From positions 812,740 to 876,739 of the forward strand of contig JADJIQ010000002.1 in the NCBI GenBank assembly GCA_016707005.1: a stretch of DNA of 64,000 nt. Reading direction: 5' to 3'. The number at the start of each line of letters is the position of its first letter. The first letter of the stretch is position 1. This document shows positions 7,507-17,673 of this stretch, in pieces. Made by a program: the position numbers and the translations under genes. Origin of the DNA: Ignavibacteria bacterium (lineage in GTDB: Bacteria > Bacteroidota > Ignavibacteria > Kapaibacteriales > Kapaibacteriaceae). The notes under the pieces are model-generated. The model had not been told where the DNA came from. It searched no databases and saw only the letters and a list, made by a program, of their open reading frames with translations.

Positions 7507-8757
7507 TTACTCTCCGAGCTTTCGTATCTCCGCTTCGTCTAGTACTCGGTTGAAGAACATGATATCATCGAACGCGCCAACGAATCCGTTGATACTATGG
7601 TTGATTGTTGAGCGGATCTTACCGATCGAGAGTGGTTCGGTAGTTGTTGTTGAGACTCCTGGTGTGGCGAACGGACGTGCAGGTGCTCGGGCACCATCTA
7701 CGTACAACGTAAGTTGATCACTTGCAATGGTGATCACAACATGGTGCCAGAGCGAGTCGATCTCGGTCACTGTGTTAACGCGCGACCAGTTGTTGAAGTT
7801 CGAGCGGAAGTAGCCGGCGCAGAGCCTCTCGCCTTCAAAGAAGACCGACCATCCTTCGCCGTTTGGGTGAAGGTACTTGCCAAGGAAAAAGGACGTTTCA
7901 GCGGTTCTTTTGTCGACCTTGATCCAGAAACTCACGGTCATCGGAAACGAACATTGCCAGGCGCTATCCGGCACTACTGCAGCATCCGTCCCATTCGAAA
8001 AGAATCGTGCGCCACCATTCGCCCCATGCCTATCCACACATTCCGTGGGCTGTGAACTTCCGTATGTACCGTTTCTATGAAATGGACTGGCGTCCTTGAG
8101 AGTGTCAGCACCACTGTTCATCGGATACCAGGCGAGGAGTCCATTTGTGATTGGATTTTGCCAATAATCGCTCGCCACCTCCACTATGTATCGCATTGTT
8201 GCTCCGGGGACTGTTGTCACCCTGCCCACGAATGACCGCTTCCCTTGAACCAGTCCGGTGATCGTGAAGGACGTCCCGGGCGTAACAAGGGTCTTTGTAA
8301 CACCACCTTCAGCATCTGTTGTAACAGAGCTATCCGAATCGAACTGCACACTGTGATCCGTCATCGGCTCTTTGAACACAGCATCACGGAGGATGATCCG
8401 CGCTACCTGTTTATCACGTCCACTTTCGGACATGTAGATACGTTCCGTGGTGGATTCGCCTGCACGTGCGATCACACGTTTCGTCCCAACGTACGGACCA
8501 ATGCGAGCAACGATGGTATAGGAACCTGGGTCGAGACTATCGAATCGTGTTCGACCCCGTGTAGTACGTCCGGCAGGAGCTGAGATCTCCACATCCACGA
8601 TCTCCGGATTCGCCCGTTCCCCATTCACATAGGCTTCAATGGTGATCGACGCCCATTCGTGCACCGTCATTGGTCCGGGCTGTGATCTGAGATAAGGGGC
8701 TAGGCACAGCGCCAACACGATGATAAAAACATATCCGAGAAGCTTCTTGATGATCAT
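7507..8757 (-). CDS. Secreted protein with C-terminal LamG/concanavalin domain
   Basis: The 416-residue protein has a signal peptide (residues 1-25, ending LRSQP). A carboxypeptidase-regulatory or Ig-like beta domain follows (around 35-110, with DSLDPGSYTIVARIG), then another beta domain (120-205). A LamG-type jelly roll spans about 210-412: GLLAWYPMNSGAD, PMTVSFWIKVDK, LWHHVVITI, LTLYVDGA, GAFDDIMFFNRVLDEAEI. Such domains bind glycans or other surface ligands. No T9SS sorting domain is visible after the LamG module, so the export route beyond the periplasm is unclear. The gene is bracketed by composite tandem arrays. Confidence 0.75.
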   Translation of the reverse strand: MIIKKLLGYVFIIVLALCLAPYLRSQPGPMTVHEWASITIEAYVNGERANPEIVDVEISAPAGRTTRGRTRFDSLDPGSYTIVARIGPYVGTKRVIARAGESTTERIYMSESGRDKQVARIILRDAVFKEPMTDHSVQFDSDSSVTTDAEGGVTKTLVTPGTSFTITGLVQGKRSFVGRVTTVPGATMRYIVEVASDYWQNPITNGLLAWYPMNSGADTLKDASPFHRNGTYGSSQPTECVDRHGANGGARFFSNGTDAAVVPDSAWQCSFPMTVSFWIKVDKRTAETSFFLGKYLHPNGEGWSVFFEGERLCAGYFRSNFNNWSRVNTVTEIDSLWHHVVITIASDQLTLYVDGARAPARPFATPGVSTTTTEPLSIGKIRSTINHSINGFVGAFDDIMFFNRVLDEAEIRKLGE

Positions 8758-8835
8758 CGCCGTTCTCCGAGAGGTAGTTGAACGGATGCAACATCAGGGA
8801 AGGGGAGGTGGGATGCACCTTGACAAAACCTTAAT

Positions 8836-8925
8836 GAATAGCGAATAGCGAATAGCGAATAGCGAATAGCGAACAGAGAATCTCCGTAACCCCGTAACCT
8901 CGTAACCAAGTAACTAAGTAACTAT
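8836..8925 (+). repeat. Composite array: AATAGCG heptamers then CGTAACCT/AGTAACTA octamers
   Basis: About five AATAGCG units are followed by AATCTCCGTAACCC, CGTAACCT, CGTAACCA and AGTAACTA units. The array ends on the kdpE stop codon. It has the same order and orientation as the array at 7385-7502. Confidence 0.9.
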
Positions 8926-9608
8926 CCTTCTTCCATCCTATAGCCAACGCCGATCTCTGTTCGAATGAGGGTTGGGTGTGTTGGGTTTGATTCGATCTTG
9001 GCGCGTAGTTGTCGGATGAAGACGCGGACGATCTGGGGATCTTCGTTTGATGAGCCCCATATCGCATTGAGAATAAAGGAGTGTGTAAGGACACGTCCGG
9101 CATGTTTGCACAGCAGAGCTAGCAGATCATACTCGGTTGATGTGAGGTGGACTTCTTCTCCGTTTTTCGTTACCACACGAGCAGCGAAGTCTATGGACAG
9201 GGGGCCGATCGTTCGCCGCGATTCACCGGTTTCGATGCTGGCATGATGGCGGAGTGCAACACGCATACGTGCCAATAGCGTAGGCATTGAGAACGGCTTG
9301 ACGATGTAATCATCCGCGCCTGCATCGAGAACGCGGACGATCATGGCGTCGTCTGCTTGCGCGGTAAGCACAAGGACGGGCACAGAGGTCCACGTTCGAA
9401 GCGACTGCAACACGTCCAATCCACTTCCGTCCGGAAGACCAAGATCGAGTATGACAATGTTAGGCTGAATGAAGGCAGCCTTCACTCGCGCCTCTTGGAC
9501 AGACTCAGCCTCCTCAACACGATAGCCAGTTGCTTCCGCAGCTATCCGTATCACACGCCGAATTGGCGCGTCGTCGTCCACGATAAGAAGTTGAAGTGAT
9601 GGGGTCAT
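8922..9608 (-). CDS. kdpE: Response regulator KdpE
   Basis: The 228-residue OmpR-family regulator has a receiver domain (acidic pair DDD at 11-13, phospho-acceptor Asp55 in ILDLGLPDGSG, Lys in IVKPFS) and a winged-helix DNA-binding domain (LTSTEYDLLALLCKHAGRV to RQLRAKIESNP). It is the last gene of the kdp operon, separated by a single base from kdpD's end, as expected for the KdpDE pair that switches on kdp transcription under potassium limitation or osmotic stress. Confidence 0.95.
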   Translation of the reverse strand: MTPSLQLLIVDDDAPIRRVIRIAAEATGYRVEEAESVQEARVKAAFIQPNIVILDLGLPDGSGLDVLQSLRTWTSVPVLVLTAQADDAMIVRVLDAGADDYIVKPFSMPTLLARMRVALRHHASIETGESRRTIGPLSIDFAARVVTKNGEEVHLTSTEYDLLALLCKHAGRVLTHSFILNAIWGSSNEDPQIVRVFIRQLRAKIESNPTHPTLIRTEIGVGYRMEEG

Positions 9609-12272
9609 CTACTGCGGCGCAAGGGGAATCGTTACGGTGAACCGTGCACCACCCATGGGTGAACGTCCTGCAACGATACGCCCATTGAGAGCCTCTACCA
9701 AACCTCGCACGATGGAGAGACCGAGTCCGCTACCTGTAGATCGTGGTCCACGAACAAATCGATCAAAGATGTTTGCAAGCTCGGTGGGATCGATGCCCGG
9801 ACCATCATCGTCGATCGTTATGGCCAGTGCCTCCAATCGAACAGCAACTGTGATTGAAACCGCCGTGCCTGGTGGAGTATGGTCGATGGCATTCCCTACG
9901 AGATTCCTCACAACCTGACGGATGATCGTCGCATCCGTTTGTATGTCAGGGGGCGACGGAGGATCGATCTCTACGAAGAGCTTACGTCCGTCCTTGAGTG
10001 GAAGGAAGTCGCCCAACGACGCGTCCAGTGTTTCTCGGATGTCAATCGGCTGTTGCGTTACCTCAACCTTGCCAGCATCGATTCGCGCCATGTCGAGTAG
10101 GTCCGTAACGAGATCGTCGAGTCGCTCTGCCGATGATCGTATATCATGAACGAGTTGGCGTTGAGTGTCGGAGAGATTGTCGCCAACCACCTCTTCCAAC
10201 GTAGAGGCCGAACCCAATATGGAGGCCATTGGAGTCCTCAACTCGTGAGAGACAGCGTTCATGATCGTGCGCGCCAGGCGCTCTGATTCTTCGGCCTGGC
10301 GGACTCTGCTGACACTATCGTTTAGTCTCATGCGCTCAAACGACCAAGCGGCTTGACGCACCACACGTTCGATCACCCCAGGGTCTTCGAATGATCTTGT
10401 CCGAGAGGTTCTCGGCCGGAAACCGATAACGCCAACACATCGGTCATTCACACTCATTGGTACGTAGCGCGCAGTGGCGAACGGCAATGTCTCGGTTCCG
10501 CTCCCGGCACTCCGCGAATGGTCGTACACCCACATTGCTACGGCGTACTCCTTTGCATCCGGTGTGAACGATCCGTACATCTGTATGTCACTATCCTGGG
10601 CACCATCCGGCCGAACAATGATGGCAACGTCTGCATCGAGAAGTTGCTGCGTTCGTTGCACGATGGCATCAACAATATCCGCAACAGCCGATGACGCATT
10701 CACATCCGTTGCAAGTGCGTAGAGTTGCTCTGTTCGTTGTTCTCGTCTGCGGATCACTTGCTCTCTCCGCCTGATACGCGTTGCTAACCACGTTGACGTA
10801 AGCGCCGTAATGAAGTACAACGTGAACGTGAGCTGATCTTCGAGTCTGCCGATCGTTAGCGTGAAGCGAGGAGGAATGAAGAGTAGATCCCATGCTCCGG
10901 CTGTAAGGACTGCTGTTACGAGGACCGGCCCGCGTGGTGCAAGAACCGGAAGGATACTTACATACAAAAGGAGGATCATGCCAACGGCCTGATACCCAAT
11001 TGTCGGTAAGAGCAGCAAGCCGATGCCGATCATCACAACGGAAGTTGCAATAGTCAATACATATGCCAACGGTCCGGATTGAATAAGCATCGGATACGAC
11101 CCTGATGCTGTCGGTTTTGCATCATCCGATTCTCCGTCATCTGCAGCTACCACGCTCACATCGATCCCGTCAGCCCTTGCGATCAGACGCGAAACGATAC
11201 CGGCACCCGTAACAAAGGAGAACAGGCCACCCCTTCTGGGCTTACCCACAACAATGGTGACAGCATTTCTGCGATGCGCGGCCGTGAGAAGTCCGTTCAC
11301 AACGTCATCATCATCGATCCAGTCGATCTCGCCGCCGAGCTCCTCAACAAGGGATACGGCTGACTGGAGATGTCGCTCCTGCGACTCAGAGAGAGCGCCT
11401 GGGCGTCGCACTATGGCCGCAACCCACCGAGCGCCATGCTCCTGTGCAACCTTACAGGTCCACCGAACAAGTCGTGTAGCGTGTGGCGTAGGTCCGATGG
11501 CCACGAGATAACTCTGCGCGGACGGCCACATCTCCTCGATACCATAACGCTGACGGTAGGATCGAAGATCGGTGTCAACACGCTCTGCTGTTGTCCGCAG
11601 TGCCATCTCTCGCAAGGCAACGAGATTACCCTTGCGGAAGAAATTCTGAAGGGCAACAATAGAACGGTCCTTTGCGTAGACCTTTCCTTCTGACAGACGT
11701 TGCAGTAGTTCAGCCGGAGTGATGTCTATAACCTCAACTTCCGAGGCCTTTGCCAAAACGCTATCCGGCACTCGTTCTCGAACAGCAACACCCGTGATAC
11801 GCTCTACATCATCTGCTCTACTTTCAAGGTGCTGGACATTCAAGGTAGAATAGACATTGATACCGTTGTCGAGGAGTTCATCAATGTCTTGGTAGCGCCG
11901 GCGATGCCTCCATCCCGTTGGATTGGTATGGGCAAGCTCATCAACAAGGACGAGTTGCGGACGTCGGGCGAGGATCGCATCAACATCCATGTCTGCGTGA
12001 CTCGACCCGCGATGCTCCACACTCTTGCGCGGAATCACTTCGAGCCCATCCAACAACTTCTCCGTCTCCCATCTTCCATGTGTCTCAACAACACCAACCA
12101 CAACGTCGATCCCTGCATCCTTTGCACGCTGCGCCGCCTCAAGCATAGCATAGGTCTTCCCAACTCCGGCGCACATGCCGAGGAAGATCTTCAGCACTCC
12201 AGCGTCTACAGTCTTCTCGTCGTCCTTAAGCATACGAAGGAGTGCATCGGGGTCTGGTCTGCGTTCATTCAT
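9609..12272 (-). CDS. kdpD: Osmosensitive K+ channel sensor histidine kinase KdpD
   Basis: The 887-residue kinase has the full KdpD layout: an N-terminal KdpD domain with Walker A-like GMCAGVGKTYAML near 31-43 and VDELAHTN, a universal-stress-like domain (about 250-370), four closely spaced membrane segments (about 395-505), a GAF-like domain (515-640), then HisKA with VSHELRTPMASILG and a HATPase with DDGPGID and GSGLGLSIVRGL. It senses low K+ or turgor and phosphorylates KdpE. It overlaps kdpC by 4 bp. Confidence 0.97.
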   Translation of the reverse strand: MNERRPDPDALLRMLKDDEKTVDAGVLKIFLGMCAGVGKTYAMLEAAQRAKDAGIDVVVGVVETHGRWETEKLLDGLEVIPRKSVEHRGSSHADMDVDAILARRPQLVLVDELAHTNPTGWRHRRRYQDIDELLDNGINVYSTLNVQHLESRADDVERITGVAVRERVPDSVLAKASEVEVIDITPAELLQRLSEGKVYAKDRSIVALQNFFRKGNLVALREMALRTTAERVDTDLRSYRQRYGIEEMWPSAQSYLVAIGPTPHATRLVRWTCKVAQEHGARWVAAIVRRPGALSESQERHLQSAVSLVEELGGEIDWIDDDDVVNGLLTAAHRRNAVTIVVGKPRRGGLFSFVTGAGIVSRLIARADGIDVSVVAADDGESDDAKPTASGSYPMLIQSGPLAYVLTIATSVVMIGIGLLLLPTIGYQAVGMILLLYVSILPVLAPRGPVLVTAVLTAGAWDLLFIPPRFTLTIGRLEDQLTFTLYFITALTSTWLATRIRRREQVIRRREQRTEQLYALATDVNASSAVADIVDAIVQRTQQLLDADVAIIVRPDGAQDSDIQMYGSFTPDAKEYAVAMWVYDHSRSAGSGTETLPFATARYVPMSVNDRCVGVIGFRPRTSRTRSFEDPGVIERVVRQAAWSFERMRLNDSVSRVRQAEESERLARTIMNAVSHELRTPMASILGSASTLEEVVGDNLSDTQRQLVHDIRSSAERLDDLVTDLLDMARIDAGKVEVTQQPIDIRETLDASLGDFLPLKDGRKLFVEIDPPSPPDIQTDATIIRQVVRNLVGNAIDHTPPGTAVSITVAVRLEALAITIDDDGPGIDPTELANIFDRFVRGPRSTGSGLGLSIVRGLVEALNGRIVAGRSPMGGARFTVTIPLAPQ

Positions 12273-12850
12273 TGTCGCAAGGCATCCATTGCAATGTTGA
12301 GACGAAGTACATTCACACGTGCCATTCCAAATATCCCTACTAACGGTTGATCCGTAGCTGCCGAAATCAGTTGCTCAACGTGGGCTCTTCTGCTCGACGC
12401 CAATCCACGCGCCTTCATGACGCGCGTTACTTGCACTTGGGCCGCCTCGGTAGAAATATGCGGATCGATTCCGCTGGCTGAGGCCATCACCAGATCTGAT
12501 GGAATGGCAGCCCCCTCTACCTCATTCTGCTTGGCAAGGGAATCACGAAGAACTGCAACGTCCTTTCGGAATGCTGCCGAGGCAACGGTGCGGTTCGTTC
12601 CGCCACTCGGGAGTGGTTGGTTGCCGATCGCGCTTGGACGTCCATGGAAGTACTTCTCAGATGTCCATGCTTGCCCCACGAGGGCACTTCCAACTTCGCG
12701 TCCCTTTACGATGACCATACTTCCGTTTCGCTGAGAAGGGGCTATCACAGCCGCGATCCCAGTCACAAGAAGTGGGAATGCCACACCACAGATGAGGGTG
12801 AAGGCAGCAACCATAAGCAACGAGTTTTGAAGATGCTTGATCATGATCAA
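12269..12850 (-). CDS. kdpC: K+-transporting ATPase subunit KdpC
   Basis: The 193-residue protein has one N-terminal membrane anchor (residues 10-35) and the periplasmic KdpC domain with VGQAWTSEKYFHGRPSA, SASGIDPHIS and a C-terminal NVLRLNIALD-like ending. KdpC stabilises the KdpFABC complex and assists K+ binding. It overlaps kdpD and the porin gene by 4 bp each. Confidence 0.96.
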   Translation of the reverse strand: MIMIKHLQNSLLMVAAFTLICGVAFPLLVTGIAAVIAPSQRNGSMVIVKGREVGSALVGQAWTSEKYFHGRPSAIGNQPLPSGGTNRTVASAAFRKDVAVLRDSLAKQNEVEGAAIPSDLVMASASGIDPHISTEAAQVQVTRVMKARGLASSRRAHVEQLISAATDQPLVGIFGMARVNVLRLNIAMDALRQ

Positions 12851-13917
12851 TCTCCAAAGGCAACGGAGGTGGAGAGGGTGATGTAGGTGTCATTCGACGT
12901 CAACCCATCGTTCGACGGGAAGACGTCGTCTGCCGCCATCATGGTGCGAACCTCGCACCGAATGAGGAAGGCCGAATTCGGCCTAAAATCAAGATTGGCC
13001 GAAGCTGCGGTGGCCTGGAACGGTGTTCCAGCCGGCGTTGCGATAAAGATGTTCTTCGCATCGTTGTAATGCTCAACACGAGCTGTCAATCGAAACGCGT
13101 CGGACAAAACATGTGATGAGATCACTCCGGCATACCACTGCTGCGCAGAAGTATCTGTTGCCGTTTCCTGCATACATAGGTCGCCCATGAGTACCAATGT
13201 CCACGCAGTGGAAGGCTTCCATTCTGCCCAGAGGTTGTTATGGAACCGAACCAGGGCCGGCATGCCTCGGGGTTGCTCGTTCCCAACAAACGTACTCCAA
13301 TTGAGCGTGAGCTCCGACGATGGCTTCACAAGAAGGCGTGTGCCCAGAGCGAGATCGTCATTGATGTCAACGATCTGCTGCCACCCGTTGAGAACGAGGC
13401 CGGTTAGGGTGATGGCATCGCTAATGGACCACGCGAGGGAAGCGCCGGTGGAGTAATACGGCGTATAGTCAGCCGTGAAAGATCGCGACAACGTAAGATT
13501 ATCTCGTGTGATCATCGACTCGTAGCCGATGTGTGAGAACATTACACCGGCATCGAGCCACAGACCATTTGTGATGCGGAGTCCGGCCGATGCTTCTTGG
13601 AGCCACCTCCAAGACGAATCAGGCCCCATGTAGTTCGCACGGGTGAACCAACCTTCTTGTAAGGCAACACGACCACGATAGTCCGGACCATTCACAGCAA
13701 GTCCGATGTATCCCAACATCAGTCCGAACTCAGCATTTCGAGCAGGCTGTGTTGTATAGGCCCGTTGGTGGTCAGGTGGATCGTTGAGAGAATAGGAGTA
13801 GAAAACGTCTGCAGAGGCCGACCATGACACGTTAACAGAGTCTTCGGCTGCCATTGGGACAGTTATGATCGAGATGCACAAGGCGAGTGCAAGTAGGCGC
13901 ACATTCATGTTAGGCAA
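12847..13917 (-). CDS. Outer membrane beta-barrel porin within the kdp operon (BBP2/OmpL-like)
   Basis: The 356-residue protein has a signal peptide (1-24, ending PMAAE). Its body alternates aromatic and polar residues like an outer membrane barrel, for example FYSYSLNDPPDHQRAY at the start, GLMLGYIGLAVNG and a final strand TYITLSTSVAFGD. Putative beta-barrel porin-2 proteins occur in kdp loci of Bacteroidota, and their position suggests K+ or solute passage across the outer membrane to the Kdp pump. It sits between kdpB and kdpC, overlapping kdpB by 8 bp and kdpC by 4 bp. Confidence 0.75.
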   Translation of the reverse strand: MPNMNVRLLALALCISIITVPMAAEDSVNVSWSASADVFYSYSLNDPPDHQRAYTTQPARNAEFGLMLGYIGLAVNGPDYRGRVALQEGWFTRANYMGPDSSWRWLQEASAGLRITNGLWLDAGVMFSHIGYESMITRDNLTLSRSFTADYTPYYSTGASLAWSISDAITLTGLVLNGWQQIVDINDDLALGTRLLVKPSSELTLNWSTFVGNEQPRGMPALVRFHNNLWAEWKPSTAWTLVLMGDLCMQETATDTSAQQWYAGVISSHVLSDAFRLTARVEHYNDAKNIFIATPAGTPFQATAASANLDFRPNSAFLIRCEVRTMMAADDVFPSNDGLTSNDTYITLSTSVAFGD

Positions 13918-15988
13918 GTCCTAATGCGGTGATGAGTATGTCGAGAAGTTTGATCCCAATGAACGGGATGAGGAGTCCACCCAAGCCATAGATCAGCACG
14001 TTCCGGCGGAGCACCGCCGATACGCCCTGTGGCTTGTACGTTACGCCGCGGAGCGCGAGTGGTATGAGGGCTATGATGATCAATGCATTGAAGATCACGG
14101 CGGAGAGAATAGCACTTTGTGGTGAGGCAAGCCCCATGATATTGAAGATCTCCATTGGTGAAGACCCATCTGCACCAACGTAGAGTCCGGCGAACATAGC
14201 AGGCAGGATGGCGAAATACTTCGAAACATCGTTAGCGATGGAGAACGTCGTTAGCGCACCTCTCGTCATCAGCAGTTGCTTACCGGTCTCAACGATCTCG
14301 ATGAGTTTCGTTGGATTACTATCAAGATCGATCATGTTGCCGGCTTCACGGGCGGCTTGGGTTCCGGAGTTCATCGCAACACCAACATCTGCCTGGGCAA
14401 GTGCGGGTGCGTCATTCGTTCCATCTCCGATCATAGCAACCAGACGTCCTTGCGACTGCTCGTGCCTGATACGTGCGAGTTTGTCCTCCGGTTTGGCTTC
14501 TGCGATAAAATCGTCTACGCCTGCCTCGGCAGCGATGGCAGCGGCCGTCAGTGGGTTGTCGCCGGTGATCATCACCGTGCGAATCCCCATCAACCGGAGT
14601 CGCTCAAATCTCTCTCGAATGCCACCCTTGACAATGTCCTTGAGCTCAACCACACCCAACACCGTGCTTCCATCGCTCACAACAAGCGGTGTAGATCCGG
14701 CGCTTGCAACCCTATCGGCAGCAGCACGCACATCCTGGGGCATCCAACCGCCATTTTCAACCACGGCCTTTTCAACGGCATCTGCCGCGCCCTTGCGCAC
14801 TTGGTGAGGTATTCCGTCGGCATCGGTAAAGTCTGCACCGCTCATTCGTGTTTGCGCAGTAAAGGGATGCGTCACAACATCATGAAGATCTTCATGTGCA
14901 TCACGAATGGCATGAGCATGACGTGCAAGGTGGACGATGCTGCGCCCTTCCGGCGTTTCATCAGCCAACGATGCCGTGTAGGCTGCACGAGCCAGATCTG
15001 TAACCGAAACACCGTGAGCAGGGATGAACTCCGAAGCGCTTCTATTGCCAAAGGTGATCGTTCCCGTTTTATCGAGAAGCAGTACATCGATGTCACCGGC
15101 AGCTTCCACGGCTCTTCCGCTCATGGCAACCACGTTCGACCGCAGTAGCCTGTCCATACCACTGATACCAATGGCGCTGAGCAATCCACCGATCGTTGTA
15201 GGAATGAGGCAGACAAGGAGCGCCATCAAAACGGAAATGGACGTATCAGCACTACCATGACCTGAAGATGAGAGGAACTGTGTAAAGAACGGCAGCGTGA
15301 TCACCACAAGGATGAAGACAACGGTAAGTCCGATGAGCAAGGTACTCAGAGCGATCTCATTTGGCGTGCGCTGACGTTGAGCCCCCTCCACGAGTCCGAT
15401 GATACGGTCTAGGAATGCCTGTCCCGGCTCAACAGAGATACGGATCACGATCCTGTCGCTCAGAACGCGTGTGCCTCCTGTAACCGCGCTACGATCGCCT
15501 CCACTTTCGCGGATCACCGGCGCTGACTCCCCGGTGATAGCACTTTCATCAACAGAGGCGATGCCTTCGATCACCTCACCATCAAGTGGAATGAGATCCC
15601 CGGCTTCGCAGATCACGAGATCATTTACATGAAGTTCTGATGAGCCGACCACAGACTCAACACCATTCACAAGTTTACGTGCTGTGGTGGTCTGCCTTGA
15701 CCGACGAAGGGCATCGGCTTGTGCCTTGCCCCTTCCTTCAGCGATCGACTCGGCAATGTTGGCAAAATAGACCGTGCCCCAGAGCCAAAGTGTGATCTGA
15801 AGATCCACACCGGAGAACGAGCCATTCATGGCGTCTACGACCATCGCGATGGTTGTTGCAACCGCTCCAATAGCCACAATGGCCATTACCGGCGATCTGC
15901 GAAGTTCACGCGGATGGAATTTTGTGATGCCGTCCCGCAAGGCCTGAACGATCAGATCACGAGATACAACGTTTGAGGTAACAGCCAT
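13910..15988 (-). CDS. kdpB: K+-transporting ATPase ATP-binding subunit KdpB
   Basis: The 692-residue P-type ATPase catalytic subunit has the TGES actuator motif (ITGESAPV), the phosphorylation site DKTGTITFGNR, the nucleotide-binding domain with KGAADAVEK, the hinge GDGTNDAPALAQADVGVAM, and the usual membrane segments. It hydrolyses ATP to drive K+ uptake through KdpA. One base separates it from kdpA. Confidence 0.98.
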   Translation of the reverse strand: MAVTSNVVSRDLIVQALRDGITKFHPRELRRSPVMAIVAIGAVATTIAMVVDAMNGSFSGVDLQITLWLWGTVYFANIAESIAEGRGKAQADALRRSRQTTTARKLVNGVESVVGSSELHVNDLVICEAGDLIPLDGEVIEGIASVDESAITGESAPVIRESGGDRSAVTGGTRVLSDRIVIRISVEPGQAFLDRIIGLVEGAQRQRTPNEIALSTLLIGLTVVFILVVITLPFFTQFLSSSGHGSADTSISVLMALLVCLIPTTIGGLLSAIGISGMDRLLRSNVVAMSGRAVEAAGDIDVLLLDKTGTITFGNRSASEFIPAHGVSVTDLARAAYTASLADETPEGRSIVHLARHAHAIRDAHEDLHDVVTHPFTAQTRMSGADFTDADGIPHQVRKGAADAVEKAVVENGGWMPQDVRAAADRVASAGSTPLVVSDGSTVLGVVELKDIVKGGIRERFERLRLMGIRTVMITGDNPLTAAAIAAEAGVDDFIAEAKPEDKLARIRHEQSQGRLVAMIGDGTNDAPALAQADVGVAMNSGTQAAREAGNMIDLDSNPTKLIEIVETGKQLLMTRGALTTFSIANDVSKYFAILPAMFAGLYVGADGSSPMEIFNIMGLASPQSAILSAVIFNALIIIALIPLALRGVTYKPQGVSAVLRRNVLIYGLGGLLIPFIGIKLLDILITALGLA

Positions 15989-15989
15989 G

Positions 15990-17612
15990 TTAGAATCCTC
16001 CTCTCATCAATTGGACTTGTTCTGTCAGGGGGCCCATCAAGAGCACAGGGAAGAACGTTAGAGCACCAACAATGAGGATGGTACCGATCAATAGGAGAAC
16101 AAAGAGTGGAGAGTGCGTTGGGAATGTGCCGGCACTTTCCTTCATGCGTATGCGAGAAACCATACGTCCGGCAATGATCACCACCGGTATGATCACCGCA
16201 TATCGTCCGATCAACATGGCAATGCCGATGCCGATGTTATAGAAGGTAGTGTTGGCGTTGAGTCCGGCAAATGCACTCCCATTATTCCCAGCCGCACTGG
16301 CCCAGGCATAGAGTACTTCAGAGATTCCGTGGGCTCCGGTATGCAACATCGAACTCCTTCCAACGCCCGTAGAGAGAGAGATCGCAGAGCCGATCAGCAT
16401 CGCCGCACTTGGGGCAATGATCGCCACGATGGCCCATCGCACATCCACGGCATCGATCCGTTTACCGAGGTACTCCGGCGTTCGACCAACCATAAGCCCC
16501 GTAAGAAAAACGGTGAGGATCACGAACAGGATCATTCCGTAGAGCCCTGACCCAACTCCTCCGAACACGATCTCGCCAAGCATCATGTTCAACATCGCAA
16601 TGCCGCCGGCAACTGGAGAAAGGCTTGAGTGCATCGCGTTGACAGAGCCGTTGGATGCAGCCGTTGTTGTGGTCGACCATAGGATGCTTTCAGGGACGCC
16701 AAAACGCGACTCCTTGCCTTCCATCAACGAACGCTCTCCAATAGCCGTTGCCGACGCATTCTCAGACCACAACGAAACTCCAATTCCGATCGTGAGCAGA
16801 ATGAGCATTGTGGCAAACAGAGCTATACCATGTTTGCGGTGGTTGGCCATGATCCCATACGTGAAACACAATGACCCGGGGATCAGGATCAAGGCGATGG
16901 TAGAGAGAAGATTGGTAAGGGGCGTTGGGTTTTCCAAGGGGTGGGCACTGTTCGCGTTGTAGTAGCCCCCTCCATTTGTTCCGAGCTGTTTGATCGCGAT
17001 CTGAGAGGCAGCCGGACCAACAGGAATGGTCTGTTGCTTCCCCTCAAGGGTTGTGATCTGGTGTGCCGAATCAAATGTCTGAACCATCCCCTCGGAAACG
17101 AAGATCATGGCAAAGAGGACGGAAAGGGGCAATAGGATGCCAAGAACAATGCGCGACATATCACGCCACGCATTCCCGAGTGTTTTACCGCTGGACCTTG
17201 CCAAACCTCGCGTGACGGCTACCAAGACGGCGATTCCTGTAGCTGCACTGAGAAAGTTCTGGGTGCCAAGTCCAACCATCTGAGAGAACTGACTCAGCGT
17301 TGTTTCGCCGGCATAACTCTGCCAATTCGTATTGGTCACAAAACTCACAGCGATGTTGAAGGCCAAGGCCAGATCAAGGCCCTTTGCTCCGTCAGGATTG
17401 AGGGGGAGATATTGCTGGCACATGAGAAGACAGATCAGGAAGCCAAATCCGACGGCATTAAAGGTCAGAATGGCTCCGAGATACTGTTTCCAATCCATCT
17501 CGTCTGCACCTTCCCCACCGAGTAGCCGGGCGATATAGGTCCCCAAGAGCGGCGAAAGCACGGCAATGAGAAGGAGAAAAACCCCAATGGGGATCAATTG
17601 CGTCAAGTCCAT
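15990..17612 (-). CDS. kdpA: K+-transporting ATPase channel subunit KdpA
   Basis: The 540-residue polytopic protein has the four SKT-type selectivity-filter repeats, visible as NAVGFG, TNTNWQSY, GTNGGGYYN and AGNNGSAFAG. It forms the K+ path of the Kdp complex. The start follows a good Shine-Dalgarno sequence (GGAGG, 4 nt before the ATG), unlike many genes here. The small kdpF gene was not found upstream or downstream. Confidence 0.98.
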   Translation of the reverse strand: MDLTQLIPIGVFLLLIAVLSPLLGTYIARLLGGEGADEMDWKQYLGAILTFNAVGFGFLICLLMCQQYLPLNPDGAKGLDLALAFNIAVSFVTNTNWQSYAGETTLSQFSQMVGLGTQNFLSAATGIAVLVAVTRGLARSSGKTLGNAWRDMSRIVLGILLPLSVLFAMIFVSEGMVQTFDSAHQITTLEGKQQTIPVGPAASQIAIKQLGTNGGGYYNANSAHPLENPTPLTNLLSTIALILIPGSLCFTYGIMANHRKHGIALFATMLILLTIGIGVSLWSENASATAIGERSLMEGKESRFGVPESILWSTTTTAASNGSVNAMHSSLSPVAGGIAMLNMMLGEIVFGGVGSGLYGMILFVILTVFLTGLMVGRTPEYLGKRIDAVDVRWAIVAIIAPSAAMLIGSAISLSTGVGRSSMLHTGAHGISEVLYAWASAAGNNGSAFAGLNANTTFYNIGIGIAMLIGRYAVIIPVVIIAGRMVSRIRMKESAGTFPTHSPLFVLLLIGTILIVGALTFFPVLLMGPLTEQVQLMRGGF

Positions 17613-17673
17613 AGTACCTCCGAGTGTTTGACAGCTTCAAAACTCAGGTGTAGTGGCTAAAACCACCATGCGG

